NCBI GenBank assembly: GCA_013389105.1
Contig: JACADZ010000047.1
Span: 1-54,330, forward strand
Source: Parvularculaceae bacterium
GTDB lineage: Bacteria > Pseudomonadota > Alphaproteobacteria > Caulobacterales > Parvularculaceae
DNA length: 54,330 nt
Direction: 5' to 3'
Below the pieces are notes generated by a model. The model was not told the origin of the DNA. It saw only the letters and a list, made by a program, of their open reading frames with translations, and did no database searches. The first letter of the stretch is position 1. Each line of letters begins with the position of its first letter. The position numbers and the translations under genes are program-made. Below are positions 16,649 through 26,185 of this stretch, piece after piece.

Positions 16649-19600
16649 ATGATGAACCCGGGATTAACGGTCGCGCGGCAATGTCGGACCCGCGTGCAAT
16701 CGAAGCGAAGATTCATGGCGGGTCTCCTCAACCGACTGGCATCCGCGACAGACGCGCCGCCGCACGTCGTCGATCGACAGCTGCGCGAGCTCAAGGCGCA
16801 GCTTCCAACCAATTTCGTCAGCCTCGGCCTTTGCACGCTGTTCCTCAGCGTCCAGGCTTTCGAACGGGCGCCGTTCCTTGTGGTCGCGATGCTCGCGCCT
16901 TTCCTGATTTTCAGCGCGCTGCGCACGCGGCACTGGCTGAAACTCAATGTCGATGAACTGAGCGACGCGCAAAAGCGGTCACGGTTGCAGGAAACCACAA
17001 TCATGAGCGCGGCTCTCGGCGTCGCCGCATCCTGGACGGCCTTCGCGCTGCACGGCGTTTCAGCGGACCAGCAGCACCTCACGGCCCTCGTATGGGTTGC
17101 GTTCTGCGGCCTGGCCTCCGCCATGTCGCTCTCGGCCCTGAAACCGGCCTCTCGCTGCATCCTCGTCCTGGCGATAGCGCCTTACGCGATCTTCCTCGCG
17201 GCGACTGGCGAGCCCGACATACGGACGATTGCGTTGCTGATCCTCCTCGCCGTTCCGGTCGCCATGCGACTTTACGGGCGCATGGCGGACTTCCTCGCGG
17301 AGCTATCGGATAGCCTAGAACAGGCGGCTCAGCTGCGCCGGCGGTCGGACGAAACGCTGCGCTCGTTCATCGAAACGGCGTCCGACTGGGCGTGGGAGCG
17401 GGATACCGACGGCAACCTCGTCTATATGTCCCCGGAATTCATGAAGACCGTCTGTCCCCCGGGTGTTGAACTGATCGGTCGCGGACACGACGCCTTCCGA
17501 CGGCTGCCAGGCTTCTCCGGCAGCGGCTGCGCGACGCTCGAACGGGCGTTGCAGCGTCGCGAGGGCTATCGGGACGTGCAGTTTACTTTCCGCGACCTCG
17601 ATGGAGCCGTCCGCTGGGTGTCGACCAGCGGGCAGCCGAAGTTCGACCTCGACGGGACATTCGCCGGTTACATCGGCTGGCTGAAGGACGTGACGGCCGA
17701 ACAGGCGGCGAGACAGCGCGCGCTCGAGAGCGAGAAGCGATTCCAGGACTTTGCAGAATCCGCTTCGGACTGGCTCTGGGAGACCGACGAGGACCTGCGA
17801 TACACGTTTTTCTCCCATCGGGCGCTCGAACAGACTGGCGTCGATCACCAGCAGTTCATCGGTCAACCCATAGCGCCGCTGCGCGCCGATCCCCGGGCGG
17901 CCGACGGCGGCGTTTGCGTGACGGCCGTCAAGCCTTTCAAGGACGAACTCGCCTCGATGGCCGGCCCGACTGGCGCGACCATCTGGATCAGTCGCTCGGG
18001 CGTCCCCCATTTCGACGCCGAAGGGCGCTTCCGCGGATATCGCGGCGTCAGCCGCAACGTCACGACGTCGGTGCTCGCCCAGCAGGAAATCGAGCAAAGC
18101 CGCACGCTTCTTCAGCAAGCCAACCATCGCCTCGAGAGCGAGGTCGCGGCGCGAACGGAAGAACTCCAAACACGAACGACCATGCTGCAGGAAGTCATCG
18201 ATTCGATGGCCGAGGGGTTGTGCGTCTTCGATTCAGACTTCACCATTCTCGCCAGCAATCGGCAATGCGCGGAGCTTGCGGGGACGGACCCGGCGATGTG
18301 GGCGCCGGGCGCCAGCATGCGCGATCTCATGAGCATCGCCGTCCGTACCGGACTCTACGCGCACGCTTCGCTGGCCGATCTTGAAGCCGATCTGGCGCGC
18401 GCGCTCGACGGCGACGGATTCTTTACCGCGCTGAGGCGTCAGAAGAACGGCCGCGTCATGCGCGACACCTTCTGCAAGTGCCCGAGCGGAGTGACCGTCG
18501 TCACCTTCGGGGACGTGACGGACATGAAGAATCGCGAAGCCGAGCTCGAGCGCCTCGGCGAGGAACTCCAGCGCGCGAAGGAGGCCGCCGAGGCGGCGAA
18601 CCGGGCTAAGTCGGAATTCCTCGCCAACATGAGTCACGAGATCCGCACGCCGATGAACGGCGTCGTCGGCATGGCGTCGCTGCTGCTCGACAGCGGCCTC
18701 GACGCAAGACAGCGCGAGATGGCGCAGGTGATCGTCTCATCCGGAGACAACCTCCTCAAGATCATCAACGACATTCTCGATTTCTCGCGCCTCGAGGCCG
18801 GCAAGCTGCGCATGTCGACCGAGCCCTTCGATCTGCGCGCGGTGATCGAGGACGTCGCCTCGCTCCTCGGACTGCGCGTCCAGGAGAAAGGGCTCGAAAT
18901 GCTGGTGCGCTACCAGCCCGATCTCGGCCAGCACTTCATCGGCGACGCCGGCCGCCTGCGCCAGGTTGTCACCAATCTGGTCGGCAACGCGGTAAAGTTC
19001 ACGGACGCGGGTCATGTGTCGATCTCGGTGTCGGGACAGCGCCGAGGAGAAACGGCGAGCGTCGCTATATCGGTGAGCGACACGGGCTGCGGCATTCCGC
19101 GTGAAAAACTGGCGTCAGTGTTCGAAAAGTTCGAGCAGGTCGACAACACATCAGCGCGCCGCTTCGACGGCGCGGGCCTCGGCCTCGCCATCTCGCAGCG
19201 CATTGTCGAGGCGATGGGCGGCGAAATTTCGGTCGAGAGCGAGGTCGGCGTCGGTTCAACGTTCACCTGCATCGTGCCGCTTCGCATCGACGAAGGCGCG
19301 ACCCAGCCGTTCCACGAGCGCAGTTTCCTGTTCAGCGACATCAGGGTGCTCGCCGTAGACGATAACGCGGTCAACCGCATGATCCTCGCCGAGCAGCTCG
19401 GGTCATGGGGCATGCGCCCGACGGTCGCCGCGACGGGCGAGGAAGCGTTGGCGTGCGCCCGCAAGGCGGTCAGCGACGGCGCCCCGTTCGGCCTCGTCAT
19501 TATCGACGGACAGATGCCTGGGATGGACGGCGTTGCGCTCGCGACCGCATTCCGGCGCGACGGCGCCTTGGAGACGACGCCGCTTATCCTGCTGACTTCC

Positions 19601-20197
19601 GGCGGCCGCAAGGGCGATCCGGGGCCGGGCATTCTCGCGCTGTTCGACGCCTATCTGGTCAAACCCGCCCGCGCTTCGATGATGCTCGACGCGATCGGCG
19701 TCGCGCTCAATCGCGGCGCCGCGTCGCGACTTGCCGGAACGGCGGCGCAGCTCTCGTCGGCGGACAGGGAGGCAATCCGTCCTTGTCCCTATACGGCGAA
19801 CGGCGCGCCCCTCGACGTCCTCGTCGCCGAAGATAATCTCGTCAATCAGATGGTGGTTCGGGCGATGCTGGAGAAGCTCGGCTGCGCCGTCAGGATCGCC
19901 GGCGACGGGCGCAAGGCCTTAGAGGAGTACGAACGCGCCGAGGCCGATCTCGTTCTCATGGACATCTCCATGCCCGGCATGGACGGCGTCCAGGCGACCG
20001 CGGCGATTCGTGCGCTGCAAAAGGAGCGGGGACGGACGACGCCGATTATCGGCGTGACGGCGCACGCGCTGCGCGAAGACCGCCAGCGCTGCCTCGACGC
20101 CGGAATGGACGATTATCTGCCCAAGCCTATCAAGCAGGCCGCGCTCGACGAGACTTTGCGTCGATGGTCCGCTGTCGACCGGCGCCGGGCCTCATAG
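16649..20197 (+). CDS. Hybrid sensor histidine kinase (6 TM, 3 PAS, HisKA, HATPase, 2 REC)
   Basis: 1182 residues from the ATG-ATG at 16649; an ATG at 16715 (M-A-G-L-L-N-R-L) is an alternative. About six membrane helices span residues 55-210, with little periplasmic loop, so the input may be membrane or cytosolic. Then PAS (about 235-350), PAS (about 358-480), a coiled coil (480-515), a third PAS (about 517-620), HisKA with His663 in [11 protein letters not shown], HATPase with N-boxes near 770-875, receiver 1 with Asp953 ([11 protein letters not shown]) and receiver 2 with Asp1105 ([11 protein letters not shown]). No Hpt domain follows, so a separate phosphotransferase must take the phosphate if a relay runs. 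No response regulator is adjacent. The perfect CtrA box upstream suggests cell-cycle-linked expression. Confidence 0.95.
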   Translation: MMNPGLTVARQCRTRVQSKRRFMAGLLNRLASATDAPPHVVDRQLRELKAQLPTNFVSLGLCTLFLSVQAFERAPFLVVAMLAPFLIFSALRTRHWLKLNVDELSDAQKRSRLQETTIMSAALGVAASWTAFALHGVSADQQHLTALVWVAFCGLASAMSLSALKPASRCILVLAIAPYAIFLAATGEPDIRTIALLILLAVPVAMRLYGRMADFLAELSDSLEQAAQLRRRSDETLRSFIETASDWAWERDTDGNLVYMSPEFMKTVCPPGVELIGRGHDAFRRLPGFSGSGCATLERALQRREGYRDVQFTFRDLDGAVRWVSTSGQPKFDLDGTFAGYIGWLKDVTAEQAARQRALESEKRFQDFAESASDWLWETDEDLRYTFFSHRALEQTGVDHQQFIGQPIAPLRADPRAADGGVCVTAVKPFKDELASMAGPTGATIWISRSGVPHFDAEGRFRGYRGVSRNVTTSVLAQQEIEQSRTLLQQANHRLESEVAARTEELQTRTTMLQEVIDSMAEGLCVFDSDFTILASNRQCAELAGTDPAMWAPGASMRDLMSIAVRTGLYAHASLADLEADLARALDGDGFFTALRRQKNGRVMRDTFCKCPSGVTVVTFGDVTDMKNREAELERLGEELQRAKEAAEAANRAKSEFLANMSHEIRTPMNGVVGMASLLLDSGLDARQREMAQVIVSSGDNLLKIINDILDFSRLEAGKLRMSTEPFDLRAVIEDVASLLGLRVQEKGLEMLVRYQPDLGQHFIGDAGRLRQVVTNLVGNAVKFTDAGHVSISVSGQRRGETASVAISVSDTGCGIPREKLASVFEKFEQVDNTSARRFDGAGLGLAISQRIVEAMGGEISVESEVGVGSTFTCIVPLRIDEGATQPFHERSFLFSDIRVLAVDDNAVNRMILAEQLGSWGMRPTVAATGEEALACARKAVSDGAPFGLVIIDGQMPGMDGVALATAFRRDGALETTPLILLTSGGRKGDPGPGILALFDAYLVKPARASMMLDAIGVALNRGAASRLAGTAAQLSSADREAIRPCPYTANGAPLDVLVAEDNLVNQMVVRAMLEKLGCAVRIAGDGRKALEEYERAEADLVLMDISMPGMDGVQATAAIRALQKERGRTTPIIGVTAHALREDRQRCLDAGMDDYLPKPIKQAALDETLRRWSAVDRRRAS

Positions 20198-20353
20198 AGC
20201 GCCATTCCGAACCGGCAGATTTCTCACGCCGCTTTGGTGTTGTGCTGCGCAACGGCCGGCGCGCCGCATGGAAAGCACGGTTCGTCGCGCCCATCTTGCC
20301 CGCCCGCGACATCTGTCGCATGGTTGCTCGGGGAAATCTCGAAAGGGCGCGCC

Positions 20354-20977
20354 ATGAAGAAACCTATCGTCGCAGCCGCAATCGCCGCGGTGCTGTTGAG
20401 TCCGGCGCTTGCCGAAGAAAGATCATACGACCTCGACGGCTTTGAGGGCGTAAGCGCCTCAGCAGGCACGCGGGTCGAGATCAAGATCGCCCCTGACTTC
20501 ACCGTGCGGGCGGTCGGGGACTCGGAAGCGATCGACAGACTGAAGATCGAAGTCGACGGCATGACGCTTGAGGTCGGACGCAAGCCCGGCGTCAACTTCG
20601 GGCGAAACCAGAAAGTGACCGTCTATGTGACGTTGCCTAACCTCAAGGCGCTGTCGGTATCCTCGGGCGCGGATGCCGGGGCGGCCGGCGTTGCCGGCGG
20701 GCCGTTTGCGCTCGACGGCTCGAGCGGCGGCCATGCCGAGGTCAGCGGCGCGTGTGACTCCCTCGCGGCCAACGTATCCAGCGGCGGCTTCCTTAACGCC
20801 GAGCGGCTGGAGTGCCGGACGGCGTCGGCGGACGCCTCCTCCGGGGGCCACCTGAAATTATTCGTGTCCGAAAGCATCAGCGCCGACGCGTCGAGCGGCG
20901 GAAACATTGAGGTCTACGGAAGCCCGCCGAATGTCGATGTCGACCGGTCAAGCGGCGGTTCTGTGACCGTCAAATAA
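20354..20977 (+). CDS. GIN-domain (DUF2807) exported beta-solenoid protein
   Basis: 207 residues from the ATG at 20354, which begins a signal peptide (K-K-P-I-V-A-A-A-I-A-A-V-L-L-S-P-A-L-A) and has GAAAGGG upstream. The mature part opens with a Y-D-L-D-G-F-E-G-V-S-A-S-A-G motif typical of putative auto-transporter adhesin head GIN domains, then R-V-E-I-K. The C-terminal half repeats S-S-G-G about every 20 residues (S-S-G-G-H-A-E-V, S-S-G-G-F-L-N-A, S-S-G-G-H-L-K-L, S-S-G-G-N-I-E-V, S-S-G-G-S-V-T-V), each the turn of a right-handed beta helix. The function of GIN proteins is not known; an extracytoplasmic location is likely. Stands alone, convergent with the carotenoid oxygenase gene. Confidence 0.87.
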   Translation: MKKPIVAAAIAAVLLSPALAEERSYDLDGFEGVSASAGTRVEIKIAPDFTVRAVGDSEAIDRLKIEVDGMTLEVGRKPGVNFGRNQKVTVYVTLPNLKALSVSSGADAGAAGVAGGPFALDGSSGGHAEVSGACDSLAANVSSGGFLNAERLECRTASADASSGGHLKLFVSESISADASSGGNIEVYGSPPNVDVDRSSGGSVTVK

Positions 20978-20982
20978 TCCGC

Positions 20983-22407
20983 CTACAGCGGTTTGATTTC
21001 CGAGCCGGGGGCCCAGCAGCCGTGGAACCCCGCGGGGACGCGCCTCGGCAGCTGCACCCTGGCCAGGGGGGGCCCCGAGAAGTTGCGAGCGTCGATGACC
21101 AGCGCTTCGGAGGCGCCGTTCTGCGCGTCGGTCACGAAAGTGACGACATAGCCGTCATCCTCCGCCGCGGCGCCTTCGCGCGGGGCGAAGGCCGGCTCCG
21201 ATCCGAAAACTCCTTTTGGAAATTCGTGGGCGATGGCGTCGCCGGTCGAGAGCACGTATTTGAGGAGTCCCGAATAACGCTGCTCCACATGATCGTCCAT
21301 GACGACATGATAGGAGAAAAGCGACTTGCGGCCCTGGCGCCTGAAATCGACGACGGGAAACTCCGATAGTCGGTCGTCGAGCTGGACTTCCCGCCCCTCG
21401 CCCGTCTTCATGTTCATGCGCCAGATGAAGGGTTTCGCACGCAGCGCGAGGACGGTCGTCATCGCGGCGTAGGGTCCAAGGGCCGGGTCGGGCGCGAAGC
21501 CGTTCGGAACCATTTTGCAGGCCGCCATCACCACTTCGTCGCCTTCCTCCCAGGCGTTGATGACGTGATAGATATAGCAGGTCGGAAATTCGAACCATCT
21601 TGGCGCGCCGGCCCCCTTTCCGTTATGCGGGCGCGGGACGACGCCGAACCGCGTCGGCTGATCCGCCACATGAATGCGCCACATCCGCTCGCGGATCGCA
21701 CTTTCCGTGAAGACGACCGGCAGGTCGTGCAGGATGACGTAATTCTCCGTCATGCCCATATCGTGCGGCAGGCGCGGCCCCGGCAGATCGATTTCCTGAA
21801 AATGCGTGAGACGGCGATCCCTCGAGACCGTCCCGAACGCCATTTTCGGCTCATAGAGCGAATAGTCGAAGAACACGAACTCGCCGGTGACGGGATCGAC
21901 CTTCGAATGCGCAGACACGTTGCCGGGAAGCTTGCCGCCGAACGTCTCGTAACCGATCGTTTCCAGCGTCGCCGCATCGACTGAGACCGGCTGTCCGGAA
22001 ACGTACCAGAGCGCAAGCAGGCGCCCGTCATGGAAGACGAGATCGGTGTTGGCGGTGTCCTTGTAGACCGTCTTGCGCCCGTCGCGGAGCTCGGCCCTCT
22101 CGAAGATTCCCGGCATAGGCGTCGCGCCCGCGCGCTCCTCGACGAAATCGAGCGTGCGAACGTAGCGGTTCGCGTAGCGCGCCCGACCGTTTTCGAACCA
22201 GACGCCATGAATCATGCCGTCGCCGTCGAACCAATGGTGCAGTCCTTTGGGCGGGACGGCCGGATTGGGGCCGTTGCGGAAATAGGCGCCGCAGAGATCC
22301 TTCGGGATCTCTCCGATGACGGGGAGATCGCGCGCCGTCGCCTCGTCGCGGGTCGGCGCATAGATTCCGTGTAGATAGGGGTTCAAGTGGTTGGGGGCGG
22401 AGGCCAT
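20983..22407 (-). CDS. Carotenoid oxygenase family (RPE65-like) dioxygenase
   Basis: 474 residues, full length for the iron(II) carotenoid cleavage oxygenase family. The four iron ligands are visible: His167 (S-A-H-S-K), His215 (L-P-H-D-M-G), His281 (Y-H-V-I-N-A-W) and His462 (G-F-H-G-C-W), with the family opening L-N-P-Y-L-H-G-I-Y-A-P and G-x-Y-F-R-N-G-P-N-P. Members split carotenoids, apocarotenoids, or stilbenes such as resveratrol and lignostilbene; the substrate is not readable here. It lies 11 bases after an unknown membrane-anchored protein on the same strand, so the two likely form an operon. No carotenoid synthesis genes are nearby. Confidence 0.94.
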   Translation of the reverse strand: MASAPNHLNPYLHGIYAPTRDEATARDLPVIGEIPKDLCGAYFRNGPNPAVPPKGLHHWFDGDGMIHGVWFENGRARYANRYVRTLDFVEERAGATPMPGIFERAELRDGRKTVYKDTANTDLVFHDGRLLALWYVSGQPVSVDAATLETIGYETFGGKLPGNVSAHSKVDPVTGEFVFFDYSLYEPKMAFGTVSRDRRLTHFQEIDLPGPRLPHDMGMTENYVILHDLPVVFTESAIRERMWRIHVADQPTRFGVVPRPHNGKGAGAPRWFEFPTCYIYHVINAWEEGDEVVMAACKMVPNGFAPDPALGPYAAMTTVLALRAKPFIWRMNMKTGEGREVQLDDRLSEFPVVDFRRQGRKSLFSYHVVMDDHVEQRYSGLLKYVLSTGDAIAHEFPKGVFGSEPAFAPREGAAAEDDGYVVTFVTDAQNGASEALVIDARNFSGPPLARVQLPRRVPAGFHGCWAPGSEIKPL

Positions 22408-22418
22408 GGCGCGTTCCG

Positions 22419-23066
22419 TCAGTCTTCGACGGCCGAATACGCTTCCCGGACCGCCGCGTCGAGTTCCAAACGCAGATATTGCTCTTTGGTCATGCCGTTC
22501 GGGAAAAAGACGCGGGCATTAGCCTCGCGGACGATCTCCTGCTCGCGCGCCTTCAGCCGGCGGAATCGCGCATCGAGATGCGTAGTCGAGGGCGTCGCGC
22601 CGGCATAGCGTTGCTTGAGCGAGGCGATCGCTGCGTCTCTCGCCGCCGGGTCGCCGGCGAACTGCGCTGCTGCAATGGCGCCCCGGAGATAGAGCCCCTG
22701 GGCTCCGACAATCATGCGTTGTCTCTCGAGGTCGTCGATGAGCCGATTGAGCTCCGCTGACCGTCGATCCCGATCGGCCGCCGGCAATCTGTCAGCCGTC
22801 TGAACGAATTCCGAGACCTCCGACTGGACCGAAAGGGCGCCTTCATATTCGACAAGCGGATCGGCAGGCGCGGGCGCCGGGACTGCGACGGGGGCGATCG
22901 CCGGGGCATCGGTCAGGTCGGCGGCGGCGGGCACGGCAAGCGCCGGCGCGGCAGACGACACAGCGGCGACGGACGTCGGGCGGTTGCGCCAAGTTCCGAT
23001 GATCAGGACGACGACGATCGCCCCCGCGCAGATCACCGCCAGAGCGACCGCCAGCTTCCGCCGCAT
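22419..23066 (-). CDS. Uncharacterised membrane-anchored helical protein
   Basis: 215 residues from the ATG at 23066, chosen because the anchor K-L-A-V-A-L-A-V-I-C-A-G-A-I-V-V-V-L-I-I begins there. After the single N-terminal membrane segment comes an Ala/Pro-rich linker (about 40-75), then a soluble, mostly helical domain with charged heptad-like stretches (R-R-S-A-E-L-N-R-L-I-D-D-L-E-R-Q-R) and a C-terminal M-T-K-E-Q-Y-L-R-L-E-L-D. I do not recognise the family; the layout (anchor, Pro-rich linker, helical domain) is like that of lipase-specific foldases, but no defining motif is seen. Immediately upstream of the carotenoid oxygenase gene in the same direction, and divergent from the pectinacetylesterase-type esterase. 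Confidence 0.7.
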   Translation of the reverse strand: MRRKLAVALAVICAGAIVVVLIIGTWRNRPTSVAAVSSAAPALAVPAAADLTDAPAIAPVAVPAPAPADPLVEYEGALSVQSEVSEFVQTADRLPAADRDRRSAELNRLIDDLERQRMIVGAQGLYLRGAIAAAQFAGDPAARDAAIASLKQRYAGATPSTTHLDARFRRLKAREQEIVREANARVFFPNGMTKEQYLRLELDAAVREAYSAVED

Positions 23067-23126
23067 ATGCGCCGTCCTCGCCTTTTTTGGGCGACAAGTG
23101 AGCCACGCATGCGCGCGCGGTGCAAG

Positions 23127-23202
23127 CCTTGGGCAATCCTTGGACCCGTGACACAGGGGAGCGATCGGCCTAGATTCGATCCGCCGGGTCTCTTTCGAGA
23201 CC
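23127..23202. promoter_or_regulatory. Repeat-bearing divergent control region
   Basis: In the 158-base gap between the divergent unknown protein and the esterase there are two direct CCTTGG copies (23127-23132 and 23138-23143), 11 bases or about one helical turn apart, and a perfect palindrome GGTCTC-TTTC-GAGACC (23187-23202) ending 22 bases before the esterase ATG. Together they look like regulator or hairpin sites, though no known consensus fits. Confidence 0.4.
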
Positions 23203-23224
23203 AAGGCGTTGGGGAGAGCCTTGA

Positions 23225-24607
23225 ATGAGAAGCACAATCGCGGCCGCCGCCGCCGTTCTGGTCCTCGGCTTTGCGCCGGCCGGGGCCGAAGTCGGCGACT
23301 ACACGCCGGCGCAGACCCGCGAAAACCTCGAGACTCCGCTGCCTGCGGACCGCCCGGTGACGGCGCACGAACGGACTGCACCGCTCTATCCGCTGCTCGC
23401 CAATCCGGAAAGCTTTGAAGACAATTTCGCGCCCGGGGCCTACCTCGAATGGCAGACGATCCAGCTTCACCCCGACACCGGCGCCATCTGCGGCAACGGT
23501 TCTCCGTACAAGTTCTTTTTGAACCGCGCCGCCAGCACGTCGAACACCGTGATCTACTTTGAGGGCGGCGGCGCGTGCTGGGATTATCCGAGTTGCACGG
23601 GCGCGGAAGGCGTTCGCGGGGCGCGCAATCCCGACGGCATTCCCGACAACTACCTGGACACGTCCAATCCGGCGGCCAGTCTCGTCTCGCCTTTCGTCTT
23701 CCGCCAGCATCCGTGGTCGCGCGTTAAGACGCAGCGCTGGAACATCGTCTACGTTCCTTACTGCACCGGCGACGTCTACCACGGCGACAAGACGGCCGTT
23801 TACGAGGACCCTGCCGGCCAGAAGCCCCCGCTGGTCTGGCGTCACAACGGGGTCAGGAACGTGCGCGCCGTCCTGTCCTGGCTGCGTGACAACATCCAGC
23901 AGCCAGGCCAACTCCTGGTCACGGGATGCAGCGCCGGCGGCGCCGGCGCCATCAACAATTACCATCACCTGCGCCGCGACCTCGCTGCGCAGAAGAACTT
24001 CCTGATCGACGATTCAGGTCCGATTTTCGACGCCCCCGTCGGCGCTTCGGAGCGCCAATATCCAAGCCGTCGGCTGCACGAGCAGATCAAGGCCGCCTGG
24101 GGGCTCGCGGCGGTCATCGATTATGCGAGCGGCGATCTTCCCGGCCTCGTCCTCAACAATCTCGGGAGCCTCAACCGGGCGCTCGCAGAAAAATATCCGC
24201 ACGATCGGCTCGGCATCGTCTTTTTCCAGCAGGACCTAAATTACTCCGCCTATTCGTATGAGCGCTTTTACGAGGACATCGTGAACGCGCCGAACGAGCG
24301 CGCCGAGGCCAGACGTATCCTCTTGCGGTGGGCGAAGGATACGGCGCGCCTGAAGGCGACGCTCGACCAGCTGCCGAATTTCGGCGGCTACTTTCCCTAT
24401 TTCCGCGATCTCAACGACAGCCACTGCGCGACTATCGTCGATTTCCGGCATGGCGACGTGCAGGAGCTCGGCCTTGAGCTTTCGGACTTCATCTCAAGCG
24501 TGCTCGACGACAGCGGGCCTGTGCTCGACGCGTTCGAGGAAGATCAGCAGGCGGACAAGGACAAGCCGGTCGATCTCATCTACTTCCTAGTCGGGCTGCT
24601 CATTTAG
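23225..24607 (+). CDS. Pectinacetylesterase-family (PAE/Notum-like) serine esterase, secreted
   Basis: 460 residues with a signal peptide (I-A-A-A-A-A-V-L-V-L-G-F-A-P-A-G-A) and a GGGGAG ribosome-binding site. Alpha/beta hydrolase of the pectinacetylesterase/Notum type: oxyanion-hole strand Y-F-E-G-G-G-A-C-W, the segment Y-V-P-Y-C-T-G-D, nucleophile Ser236 in T-G-C-S-A-G-G, and probable catalytic His400 in S-H-C-A-T-I-V-D. Eukaryotic relatives remove acetyl from pectin or palmitoleate from Wnt; bacterial members are poorly studied, some linked to polyester or ester hydrolysis. The C-terminus carries a hydrophobic I-Y-F-L-V-G-L-L-I. Divergent from the unknown protein/carotenoid oxygenase pair. 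Confidence 0.86.
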   Translation: MRSTIAAAAAVLVLGFAPAGAEVGDYTPAQTRENLETPLPADRPVTAHERTAPLYPLLANPESFEDNFAPGAYLEWQTIQLHPDTGAICGNGSPYKFFLNRAASTSNTVIYFEGGGACWDYPSCTGAEGVRGARNPDGIPDNYLDTSNPAASLVSPFVFRQHPWSRVKTQRWNIVYVPYCTGDVYHGDKTAVYEDPAGQKPPLVWRHNGVRNVRAVLSWLRDNIQQPGQLLVTGCSAGGAGAINNYHHLRRDLAAQKNFLIDDSGPIFDAPVGASERQYPSRRLHEQIKAAWGLAAVIDYASGDLPGLVLNNLGSLNRALAEKYPHDRLGIVFFQQDLNYSAYSYERFYEDIVNAPNERAEARRILLRWAKDTARLKATLDQLPNFGGYFPYFRDLNDSHCATIVDFRHGDVQELGLELSDFISSVLDDSGPVLDAFEEDQQADKDKPVDLIYFLVGLLI

Positions 24608-24674
24608 CGAAGCGCGACCTTGGCGGCGGACGTCGCCGGCGCGACGGGACCGCCCCGCTATCTCCCTTGCTCCC

Positions 24675-24703
24675 TTGCGCGCGAGCCGCGCGCCAGCTAG
24701 AAC
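24675..24703 (+). promoter_or_regulatory. Candidate radA promoter
   Basis: TTGCGC (24675-24680), a 17-base spacer and TAGAAC (24698-24703) make a plausible sigma-70 promoter. Transcription would begin about 24710, only about five bases before the radA ATG, giving a nearly leaderless message, in keeping with the absence of any Shine-Dalgarno sequence before that ATG. Confidence 0.35.
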
Positions 24704-24714
24704 ACATAGTGAAC
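24700..24714. promoter_or_regulatory. LexA-type SOS box abutting radA start
   Basis: GAAC-ACATAGT-GAAC is a perfect GAAC-N7-GAAC, the reverse complement of the alphaproteobacterial LexA consensus GTTC-N7-GTTC. It overlaps the presumed -10 element and ends on the base before the radA ATG. About one such match is expected by chance in a window this size, so location before a recombination gene is the main support. Confidence 0.55.
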
Positions 24715-26097
24715 ATGGCCCGTCAGAGCGACAGCTACGTCTGCCAGTCCTGCGGCGCCGCCTACGGCAAGTGGGCGGGCCGGTGCGAGGCCTGCGGGGA
24801 ATGGAACACGATAGCGCTTGAGGCCTCGGAGAGCGCCCCGCCGGGGGGCCTCGGCCCAAAGCCGTCCAAGGGCAAGGTCATTGAACTCGCCACGCTGAAA
24901 GGCGGCGGGGCCGTCGAACCGCGCGTTATGACCGGCAATCTCGAATTCGACCGCGCCTGCGGCGGCGGTCTCGTTCCCGGCTCGGCCCTCCTCATCGGCG
25001 GCGACCCGGGGGTCGGCAAATCGACCCTGCTCCTCCAGATCGCCGCGGGGCTGGGTGCGGCGGGCGAAAAGGTCGCCTACATCTCCGGCGAGGAGGCGCC
25101 CGAACAGATTCGCCTGCGCGCCCGCCGGCTGTTGCTCGACGACGCCCCCGTCGCGCTGGCCGCGGCGACGGCGCTCCGCGACATCCTCGCGACGCTGAAG
25201 GCCGAGCGTCCTGACGCCGTCATCATCGATTCAATCCAGACCCTCTGGTCCGACGCGCTTCCCGCCGCGCCGGGAACGGTAACGCAGGTCCGGGCCTGCA
25301 CGCAGGAGCTGATCCGCTTCGCGAAGTCGTCCGGCTGCATCCTCATTCTCGTCGGCCACGTCACCAAGGACGGACAGATCGCCGGCCCGCGCGTCGTCGA
25401 GCACATGGTGGACGCCGTGCTCTATTTCGAGAGCGAGCAGGGGCGCTCGTTCCGATTGCTCCGGGCCGTGAAGAACCGCTTCGGCGCGGCCCACGAGATC
25501 GGGGTTTTCGAGATGACCGGCGCCGGCTTGCGCGAAGTGGCCAACCCCTCCGAGTTGTTCCTCTCGGAGGGCGGCGAACCGGTGTCGGGCGCCGCAGTCT
25601 TCGCAGGCGTTGAAGGAACGCGCCCGGTTCTGGTTGAAATTCAGGCGCTTGTTTCTCCTTCCTCCCTCGCTGCGCCAAGGCGCGCCGTCGTCGGTTGGGA
25701 CAGCGCGCGACTATCTATGCTGCTCGCCGTGCTCGATGCGCGCTGCGGCATGGATTTCGGCCGGCACGACGTGTTCTTGAACGTCGCCGGGGGGATGCGC
25801 ATCGGCGATCCTGCCGCAGATCTTGCAGCCGCCGCGGCGCTCCTCTCCTCGCTGTTCGACTCGCCATTGCCGCGGGACTGCGTCGTGTTCGGCGAGGTGG
25901 CGCTTTCGGGGGCCGTCCGTCCGGTCAGCCAGGCGGACACCCGCCTGAAAGAGGCCGGCAAGCTCGGCTTCTCCGGCGCGCTCGCGCCAGCGGGGGCGGC
26001 CGATCAGACGCTGAGGGTCGATCGGGCCGAGACGCTGCTCGACCTCGTCGCCTGGACCCGAGCCCGGCCGCAAAGCAGGCATCGTCAAACCGGTTGA
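24715..26097 (+). CDS. radA: DNA repair protein RadA
   Basis: 460 residues from the ATG at 24715, the conserved start (M-A-R-Q-S-D-S-Y-V-C-Q-S-C-G); the upstream open frame is unsupported. N-terminal C4 zinc finger with C10, C13, C24, C27; RecA-like ATPase with Walker A G-D-P-G-V-G-K-S-T (96-104) and Walker B V-I-I-D-S-I-Q-T; the RadA signature K-N-R-F-G near residue 258; and a C-terminal Lon-protease-like domain without protease catalytic residues. RadA drives branch migration of recombination intermediates. There is no Shine-Dalgarno sequence, and a LexA-like box touches the start codon. Followed by cvpA and purF in the order usual for alphaproteobacteria. Confidence 0.97.
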   Translation: MARQSDSYVCQSCGAAYGKWAGRCEACGEWNTIALEASESAPPGGLGPKPSKGKVIELATLKGGGAVEPRVMTGNLEFDRACGGGLVPGSALLIGGDPGVGKSTLLLQIAAGLGAAGEKVAYISGEEAPEQIRLRARRLLLDDAPVALAAATALRDILATLKAERPDAVIIDSIQTLWSDALPAAPGTVTQVRACTQELIRFAKSSGCILILVGHVTKDGQIAGPRVVEHMVDAVLYFESEQGRSFRLLRAVKNRFGAAHEIGVFEMTGAGLREVANPSELFLSEGGEPVSGAAVFAGVEGTRPVLVEIQALVSPSSLAAPRRAVVGWDSARLSMLLAVLDARCGMDFGRHDVFLNVAGGMRIGDPAADLAAAAALLSSLFDSPLPRDCVVFGEVALSGAVRPVSQADTRLKEAGKLGFSGALAPAGAADQTLRVDRAETLLDLVAWTRARPQSRHRQTG

Positions 26098-26185
26098 GCC
26101 CCGGCCCGATCAGAGTTAGGAGGGTTGGGGGGAGAGGCGATGTGGCGCGGCACGGCTCTGCGCCCCTGTAAAGGGCGTATTCGAC

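Noticed and set aside
20197-20353. Extended start of the GIN-domain protein at 20234
   Set aside because: The extra 40 residues precede a clear signal peptide with its own ribosome-binding site.
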